The notes under the pieces were generated by a model. That model saw only the letters and a program-made list of their open reading frames with translations, searched no databases and was not told the DNA's origin. Made by a program: the position numbers and the translations under genes. A stretch of DNA of 19,366 nt from assembly GCF_027158485.1 (NCBI RefSeq), contig NZ_JAMKYJ010000019.1; one strand, given 5' to 3'. Source of the stretch: Oxalobacter formigenes (GTDB taxonomy: Bacteria; Pseudomonadota; Gammaproteobacteria; Burkholderiales; Burkholderiaceae_D). Positions 15,105 to 19,366 of the stretch are shown here, piece by piece (the stretch's first letter is position 1; each line of letters starts with the position of its first letter).

Positions 15105-15427
15105 TATCGGGTGATATCGCTTGCGGCTGGAAGAGAATGGGGTGACGCAAGGTTTCATTCGGGATAACAGGTTTTCGGCAAAAAGGGGGCGTTTATCGTT
15201 TTGAAAACGGTAGACGCTTTTTTATGTTTTTTCACGGATTCGATGGTCTTATACCGAATTGGACAAAACGTCTGCTTCAAAATCAGGTTCAGATACTGGT
15301 GCAGAAGTGACACAGACGGTCTGATTTTTTGACGGATCAACCCTGTTTGAAGGGTTTTCAGGTTCGCTTCTGTTAAAATCGTTGCTTTTACATCAACTCT
15401 TCTCCCATTCACTTTTCAAGACAGGAC
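15105..15427. other. Intergenic region between the two porin genes
   Basis: This 323-base stretch holds the terminator of the first porin (15189-15223) and the leader of the second. TAAAAT near 15374-15379 may be a -10 for the second gene, but no good -35 is at the right distance. No dyad like the one before the first porin is present. No gene is seen. Confidence 0.5.
15189..15223 (+). terminator. Rho-independent terminator after porin copy 1
   Basis: GCGTTTATCGTTTT (from 15189) pairs with the stretch ending GGTAGACGC (15209-15217), with G-T pairs, and is followed by six T (15218-15223). It lies 85 bases past the porin stop. Confidence 0.8.
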
Positions 15428-16495
15428 ATGAAAAAATTACTTGCCGCCCTGATGATTTCCGGGCTCTTTTCCGGCGCTGCCATGGCGCAAACCCACATTC
15501 AGCTTTACGGTATCGCCGATACCGGCATCATCAAGGAATCCGGTTCCGACGCCAGAATGGGCAGCTTCACGATGAGCCGGATCGGTTTGAACGGAACGGA
15601 AGACCTTGGCGGCGGCATGAAAGCGACTTTTGAACTGTTGCAACGTTTCAGGATCAATGACGGCACCCTGACCGGCAATTACAGCTGGGATCAGGGCCTG
15701 CGCCAGAGTCTGGGTGACGACAGCAAGACCGAATGGACCGGGATGGCTGATGTCGGCCTGAAAGGCAATTGGGGCCATGTCCGTCTGGGACGGGTACCGA
15801 ACATGTCGGCCAATTCGTTCACGATGCTCGATCCTTTCGACCAGAACGGTATCGTTTCTTCTTTCTCGGTCTACAATTATCTGTATTCCATGTACGTGAA
15901 CAATACCGTCCGGTATGACAGCCCGTCCTTTTCCGGCGCGACTGTCGGGCTGACCTATACACTGGGCAGTGACGATCACGGCAATACGCTGTTGAAGCAG
16001 TTCGCCAGCCAGTACGGTAACGACGGGTACGCCGTCAATCTCATGTTTGACAATGGCCCTCTGCTTCTGATTGCCAATTACGAGCTGAAGGCTGATTCGA
16101 ACCGCTCCTTTGTCTGGAACGCGGGTGGTACGTACAGGATAGGCGATCTGAAATTGTTCCTCGGTTACGAACAAAGCACGTTCAAGTCGCTGGGAGACTT
16201 TTACGCCGTGCGCGGCAACCAGAAGGAATGGCTGACCGGCCTGCAATACCGGATCGGGCCGAATCTGCTGATCGCTTCGTATAACCGTGGCAAGCTGGAC
16301 AATTCACCGCACGACGGCCATGCCAACAAGTATGCGCTGGGGTATGGTTACGATCTGTCCAAACGCACCCAGCTTTACGCCAATGTCGTGTATGTCGACA
16401 GCAGTAACGAGTATGTCGGTTCGGTCTATAACAGCAATGGTGCGGCGAATGATTCCATGACCGGCGTCCAGTTCGGTATCACGCACAAGTTCTGA
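15428..16495 (+). CDS. Outer-membrane porin (general Gram-negative porin family), copy 2
   Basis: A 355-residue paralogue of the preceding porin, in the same direction. The signal peptide reads MKKLLAALMI then SGLFSGAAMA, with cleavage before Gln21. The mature start THIQLYGIADTGIIKESGSD, the EDLGGGMKATFELLQRFRIN block, GHVRLGRVPNMSANSF and DPFDQNGIVSSFSVYN align with copy 1 almost position by position. The end (YGYDLSKRTQLYANVVYVDS, then SMTGVQFGITHKF) carries the terminal-Phe beta-strand. The ATG is preceded by AGGAC at five bases, a better ribosome-binding site than copy 1 has. Differences gather in the middle strands and loops, consistent with divergence in pore or surface-exposed regions. 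The tandem arrangement points to gene duplication. Confidence 0.93.
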   Translation: MKKLLAALMISGLFSGAAMAQTHIQLYGIADTGIIKESGSDARMGSFTMSRIGLNGTEDLGGGMKATFELLQRFRINDGTLTGNYSWDQGLRQSLGDDSKTEWTGMADVGLKGNWGHVRLGRVPNMSANSFTMLDPFDQNGIVSSFSVYNYLYSMYVNNTVRYDSPSFSGATVGLTYTLGSDDHGNTLLKQFASQYGNDGYAVNLMFDNGPLLLIANYELKADSNRSFVWNAGGTYRIGDLKLFLGYEQSTFKSLGDFYAVRGNQKEWLTGLQYRIGPNLLIASYNRGKLDNSPHDGHANKYALGYGYDLSKRTQLYANVVYVDSSNEYVGSVYNSNGAANDSMTGVQFGITHKF

Positions 16496-16521
16496 TTGTG
16501 ATGGCCAGATAAGTGAAAAAA

Positions 16522-16543
16522 GGCGGCGTTTGCCGTCTTTTTT
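16522..16543 (+). terminator. Rho-independent terminator after porin copy 2
   Basis: GGCGGC (16522-16527), loop GTTT, GCCGTC (16532-16537), then six T. An A-run at 16515-16521 lets it also serve the convergent higA gene from the - strand. Confidence 0.85.
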
Positions 16544-16640
16544 ATTTGTTGCCGTGTTATTGATGTCTGGGGATAAGCGACTGACGAGTGTCTGTCTTTG
16601 GGACAAACCATCCGGCGGGGTTTTTCATAAAATCAGGCTG

Positions 16641-16940
16641 TCATTGGCGCGGAATAATCCGGCCAAGCGTTTCATCGAGTTTTCTCTGGCAGGTTTTCAG
16701 ATCGTAATCATCTTGCAAGCCCATCCAGAATTCAGCACTTGTTCCAAAATAACGGGCAAGACGTAAAGCGGTATCTGCCGTGATGCTTCTGCGTTCACGG
16801 ACAATTTCATTTATCCGTGGCGCGGGGACGTGCAGTTCAATGGCCAGTGCATTGGAAGACAAGTTCATCGGGGACAGAAATTCTTCTCTGAGAATTTCCC
16901 CCGGATGTATTGGCCTCATGCCATTAATAATGTTATCCAT
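16641..16940 (-). CDS. higA: HigA-family antitoxin (HTH, XRE type)
   Basis: HigA neutralises HigB and represses the pair's own promoter. The 99-residue protein begins MDNIINGMRPIHPGEILREE, the typical HigA opening with HPGEIL, and contains a helix-turn-helix of the XRE type: NALAIELHVPAPRINEIVRE then RRSITADTALRLARYFGTS, followed by AEFWMGLQDDYDL, a hallmark of the VapI/HigA group. The start at 16940 is supported by AAAGGA at seven bases; an internal ATG at MRPIHP would also be possible. It follows higB after 11 bases on the same strand, in the toxin-first order characteristic of higBA. A bidirectional terminator shared with the porin lies downstream. Confidence 0.95.
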   Translation of the reverse strand: MDNIINGMRPIHPGEILREEFLSPMNLSSNALAIELHVPAPRINEIVRERRSITADTALRLARYFGTSAEFWMGLQDDYDLKTCQRKLDETLGRIIPRQ

Positions 16941-16951
16941 ATTTAATCCTT

Positions 16952-17230
16952 TCAGTGGTAATCGACAATCGAAACATCAAAAGCCTGTCCATTATCGAAC
17001 GTGAAACAAATGCGCCACTGGTCATTAATTCTTATGCTGTATTGACCTTTTCTATCGCCTTTTAACGCTTCAAGGCGGTTATTGGGTGGAATTCGTAAAT
17101 CGTTTATGCCCGTAGCCCTGTGAATCATCTGGAGTTTGCGTTCCGCTACTGACCGGATGTTGACAAACCGGGGAACGGTTTTACCGGCAAACAGGTCTTG
17201 TGTATCCGGACATGTGAACGATTTAATCAT
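16952..17230 (-). CDS. higB: HigB-family toxin (RelE/ParE superfamily mRNA interferase)
   Basis: HigB-type toxins cut mRNA on the ribosome when not bound by HigA. This 92-residue protein starts MIKSFTCPDTQDLFAGK, like other HigB proteins whose early residues read FxxxxxxxLF, and carries the signature RLEALKGDRKGQYSIRINDQ followed by WRICFTFDNGQAFDVSIVDY and a terminal His. The LKGDRKGQWSIRIN and WRICF blocks contain the basic and aromatic residues associated with RNA binding and catalysis in this superfamily. It is full length for the family (about 92). The gene lies upstream of higA, with an operator-like region just before it and a predicted transcript start very near the ATG. Confidence 0.95.
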   Translation of the reverse strand: MIKSFTCPDTQDLFAGKTVPRFVNIRSVAERKLQMIHRATGINDLRIPPNNRLEALKGDRKGQYSIRINDQWRICFTFDNGQAFDVSIVDYH

Positions 17231-17236
17231 GTGTTG

Positions 17237-17292
17237 ATGATATAACGAAAAACGTTAAACGTCAAACGATATATTAACTAATTTTAATATAT
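17237..17292 (-). promoter_or_regulatory. higBA promoter with nested inverted repeats
   Basis: On the - strand TTGACG (17260-17265) and TATCAT (17237-17242) are exactly 17 bases apart, only six bases before the higB ATG, so the transcript would be nearly leaderless. The spacer contains TAACG-AAAAA-CGTTA (17243-17257). Upstream is a second inverted repeat, ATATATTAA (17269-17277) and TTAATATAT (17284-17292). Both are plausible HigA binding sites for autorepression. Confidence 0.5.
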
Positions 17293-17307
17293 GACTGATT
17301 TTTAAAT

Positions 17308-17339
17308 CCGTTGTCATCATTTCATGGCAGCGGTTTTTT
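17308..17339 (+). terminator. Rho-independent terminator without an obvious upstream + gene
   Basis: CCGTTGTCAT (17308-17317) pairs with ATGGCAGCGG (17324-17333), with two G-T pairs, followed by six T. It faces the + strand but lies just outside the start of the - strand higBA pair. Confidence 0.65.
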
Positions 17340-17702
17340 CATCTTTAAAAAAGAGGGAACAGTTTGCGGTTTCAGGGAATCAGCCAGTGTGTCTGGTCGA
17401 TAAGGGAAGGAATCGATATGGATTGTCGAACAGGGTTTCTTCAGACGATGGTGCCTGATCAGCAAAGGGTGAATGTTTTGAGCAGGTGAGGATTCCCGGT
17501 TTCCGTCTGCCTTGAGGGATGTCTGGATTTTTGGCGGAAAGCTGAATTATAATGGCCGCATAACGGCTTCTTCCGGATGGAACCGGCAGGGAAACGGGAA
17601 GAAAGAAAAGCTGTTTGAAGAATTGGGACGCGCACCGACAACACTTCCATCGCGCTGGTCGTTCCCGGTTTTGGATAACTTATTTTTCTTTTTTTTACGA
17701 TC

Positions 17703-18896
17703 ATGTCTGTCGACAAATCCATTCGCGTTTCCGAAGAGAACCGCCATCTCGGTTCTCTCACATTCGCCATTTTCCTCACCTATCTGACGGTCGGCCTTCC
17801 GCTGCCCGTCATTCCGCTTTTCGTCTATAACGAGCTGAATCTGTCCAATACGCTGGTCGGTGTCGCGGTCGGCTGCCAGTTTTTCGCGACGGTCCTGTCA
17901 AGGGCGTATGCAGGCCGTCAGGCCGACAGTGTCGGCGCCAAACGCACGACCTTGAAAGGCATGCTGATCTGTTCGATGGCCGGGCTGGCCTATTTGCTGT
18001 CGGCGCTTTTGCCGGTGCCGGACATGGTGCGCTATGGCATCCTGATTGTCGGGCGGCTTTTTCTTGGGCTGGGCGAGTCCCTGCTGATTTCGGGCAATTT
18101 CGCCTGGGCGCTTGGCCTGATCGGGACGACGAAGTCCGGCAAGATCATGTCATGGAACGGGATGGCGATTTATGGTTCGCTGGCGGCGGGTGCCCCTCTG
18201 GGCCTCTTGATGAACCATCATTTCGGTTTTGTCGCGCTGGGTGTGTCGACGCTTGTCCTGCCGCTTCTGGCTTTTTTGCTGGACTGGCGGATCAGGCCGA
18301 TCGAGACGACGGGCGGTTCGAAGGTATCGCTTCTCTCCGTGGCAAAACTGGTCTGGCAGCCGGGGCTGGCGTTGGCCTTGCAGGGCGCGGGGTTTGCCGT
18401 GATCGGTACCTTCATGTCGCTGTTGTTCGCCTCGTACGGGTGGGCGCATGCCGGGCTGACGCTGTCATGTTTCGGCGCGGCGTTCGTGGGAGTACGTGTG
18501 CTGTTCGGGCATTTGCCTGACAAGATCGGCGGAATCAGGGTGGCGATGGTTTCGCTGCTCGTCGAGTCGGTCGGACTGATGATTATCTGGGCGGCGACGG
18601 GGCCATGGATGGCACTGGCGGGGGCGATGGTGGCCGGTTGCGGCTGTTCGCTCATGTTCCCGGCACTCGGGGTGGAAGTGGTCAAACGGGTGCCGATTCA
18701 GGTGCGTGGCACGGCGGTTGGCGGATATGCCGCGTTTCAGGACGTGGCCTATGCGGCAACCGGTCCGGTAACGGGTTTTCTGGCGACGGCTCTGGGGTAT
18801 CCCTCGGTTTTCGCGACCGGGGCGTTCTGCGCCCTTTTCGGGATTGCCGTGGTGCTGCTTTTCGCCCGCTCGGGGTCGCCTGTACCGATAGAATGA
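17703..18896 (+). CDS. MFS transporter, YhhS-like
   Basis: A 397-residue major facilitator superfamily protein of the YhhS/YfcJ-like group, proton-driven inner-membrane carriers of uncertain substrate often annotated as efflux pumps. It has twelve hydrophobic segments, beginning LTFAIFLTYLTVGLPLPVIP, and the cytoplasmic loop 2-3 motif as GRQADSVGAKRT (family GxxxDxxGxRR). A second conserved loop appears near GRLFLGLGESLLISG, and the second half repeats the pattern (GHLPDKIGG). The N-terminus precedes the first segment by about 17 residues (MSVDKSIRVSEENRHLGS). The start at 17703 has only a weak ribosome-binding site. The sequence is GC-rich with long runs of Gly, Ala and Leu. It is followed by a stack of terminators and stands alone, so it is probably a single-gene unit. 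The substrate cannot be read. Confidence 0.9.
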   Translation: MSVDKSIRVSEENRHLGSLTFAIFLTYLTVGLPLPVIPLFVYNELNLSNTLVGVAVGCQFFATVLSRAYAGRQADSVGAKRTTLKGMLICSMAGLAYLLSALLPVPDMVRYGILIVGRLFLGLGESLLISGNFAWALGLIGTTKSGKIMSWNGMAIYGSLAAGAPLGLLMNHHFGFVALGVSTLVLPLLAFLLDWRIRPIETTGGSKVSLLSVAKLVWQPGLALALQGAGFAVIGTFMSLLFASYGWAHAGLTLSCFGAAFVGVRVLFGHLPDKIGGIRVAMVSLLVESVGLMIIWAATGPWMALAGAMVAGCGCSLMFPALGVEVVKRVPIQVRGTAVGGYAAFQDVAYAATGPVTGFLATALGYPSVFATGAFCALFGIAVVLLFARSGSPVPIE

Positions 18897-18954
18897 TGGA
18901 AAAACGAATGCCATAGCTGACCGAAGATTGTTTTTCCTGTATAAGTAAAAGAGA

Positions 18955-19119
18955 CGGGCGACATGCGCCCGGTTTTCAGGTCTTTCCAATGAAAAGACCT
19001 TTTTTGTACCGAAGCCTTCCTGACGGGAGGTTTTCTTTTTTCAGAAGCCTTCCGGATGGAGGGCTTTTTTATTTTCAGGCTTTCCGTCATTCATGTCATG
19101 AAGCGGAAGGCTTTTTTTT
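18955..19119 (+). terminator. Stack of five hairpins, four with strong T-runs
   Basis: In order: CGGGCG/CGCCCG (18955-18971) then GTTTT; AGGTCTTT/AAAGACCT (18978-19000) then six T; CCTTCC/GGGAGG (19015-19030) then TTTTC and six T; AGCCTTCC/GGAGGGCT (19046-19065) then six T; AGGCTTTCCG/CGGAAGGCTT (19077-19113) with an inner TCAT/ATGA pairing and eight T. The last three share a GCCTTCC core, which suggests local duplication. Together they insulate the MFS gene from the next + strand gene. Confidence 0.8.
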
Positions 19120-19136
19120 ATGTACAGGAGAAAAAC

Positions 19137-19366
19137 ATGAGCGGTGAAGACGATGATTACTTCAGCTCCATAGGAAACATGTATTCCGGCAGCTACGACC
19201 CCGAAGAACAAAACCGTGCACTGGAACGGGAAGCCGAGAGACGGCGGCGCGAACAGGAACGGGAACAGGCAAGGATATTGCGGGAACAACAGGCCGCGCA
19301 GGCCGAACAGCAAAAAAACCTCCAGAAACCGCCTCCACAGGCAGTTGACATCGACAACACCAAACC
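19137..19366 (+). CDS. Charged, coiled-coil-like protein, cut by the window end
   Basis: An ATG at 19137 has AGGAG seven bases upstream and opens a frame that continues past the end of the window (76 complete codons seen). The product begins MSGEDDDYFSSIGNMYSGSY and then becomes dense in Glu, Arg and Gln: EREAERRRREQEREQARILR then EQQAAQAEQQ, a likely alpha-helical coiled coil, followed by proline-rich PPPQAV. There is no signal peptide. I do not recognise the family; scaffold, phage-related or surface-assembly roles are all possible, and the missing C-terminal part should decide. It begins just after the terminator stack, so it is transcribed from a promoter inside or near that stack, or by read-through. 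Confidence 0.6.
   Translation, partial: MSGEDDDYFSSIGNMYSGSYDPEEQNRALEREAERRRREQEREQARILREQQAAQAEQQKNLQKPPPQAVDIDNTK

Larger units (their letters stand above)
17231..17702. other. Divergent intergenic region between higB and the MFS gene
   Basis: This 472-base stretch holds the higBA promoter, an orphan terminator at 17308-17339, and a perfect TATAAT at 17548-17553 facing the MFS gene, about 150 bases before its ATG, without a convincing -35. No coding frame with family resemblance is present. Confidence 0.5.

Noticed and set aside
15437..16246. 269-residue - strand open frame inside porin copy 2
   Set aside because: It is a mirror frame of a clear porin gene without start signals.

Overview
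The window looks like a Gram-negative betaproteobacterial chromosome, probably Burkholderiales and possibly Oxalobacter-like. The reasons are two paralogous 16-stranded-type porins ending in Phe, an ADP-heptose epimerase (HldD), a lipid A flippase of the MsbA type, periplasmic BOF (OB-fold) proteins and an HigBA toxin-antitoxin pair. The genus is an inference from protein style; nothing in the window proves it.

Region 1 (1 to about 7.9 kb) is visibly AT-rich and is a cell-surface glycan (O-antigen or similar) cluster. On the + strand it holds a relic of rmlB (dTDP-glucose 4,6-dehydratase), a DegT/DnrJ-type sugar aminotransferase split by a frameshift, an ATP-grasp ligase, a Gfo/Idh/MocA oxidoreductase, a GT-B-like glycosyltransferase and an FkbM methyltransferase. 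A convergent glycosyltransferase-like gene lies on the - strand. The set suggests a dTDP-linked amino sugar that is further modified and transferred. Two of the sugar-nucleotide genes are broken as read, so the pathway may be decaying, or bases may be miscalled.

Region 2 (about 8.0 to 13.8 kb) shifts to GC-richer sequence. It holds msbA, whose N-terminus may be hidden by a one-base frameshift. Three - strand genes of the BOF (YgiW/YdeI-like) secreted protein type follow, one reduced to a 44-residue peptide. An unrecognised 215-residue protein lies between them, and hldD completes the region. MsbA (lipid A export) and HldD (inner-core heptose supply) tie it to LPS.

Region 3 (13.8 to 19.4 kb) holds two tandem porin paralogues, each with its own terminator, the first with a perfect dyad upstream. 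A higBA module follows on the - strand with its own operator-like repeats, then a YhhS-like MFS transporter. A stack of five hairpins, four of them with clear T-runs, precedes a charged coiled-coil-like gene cut by the window edge.

No rRNA, tRNA, CRISPR array or insertion sequence was seen. The most noteworthy points are the frameshifted genes, the ATP-grasp plus oxidoreductase sugar-modification set, the BOF cluster with a repeat-decorated promoter, the inverted GCCGTCTGA terminator and the terminator stack.
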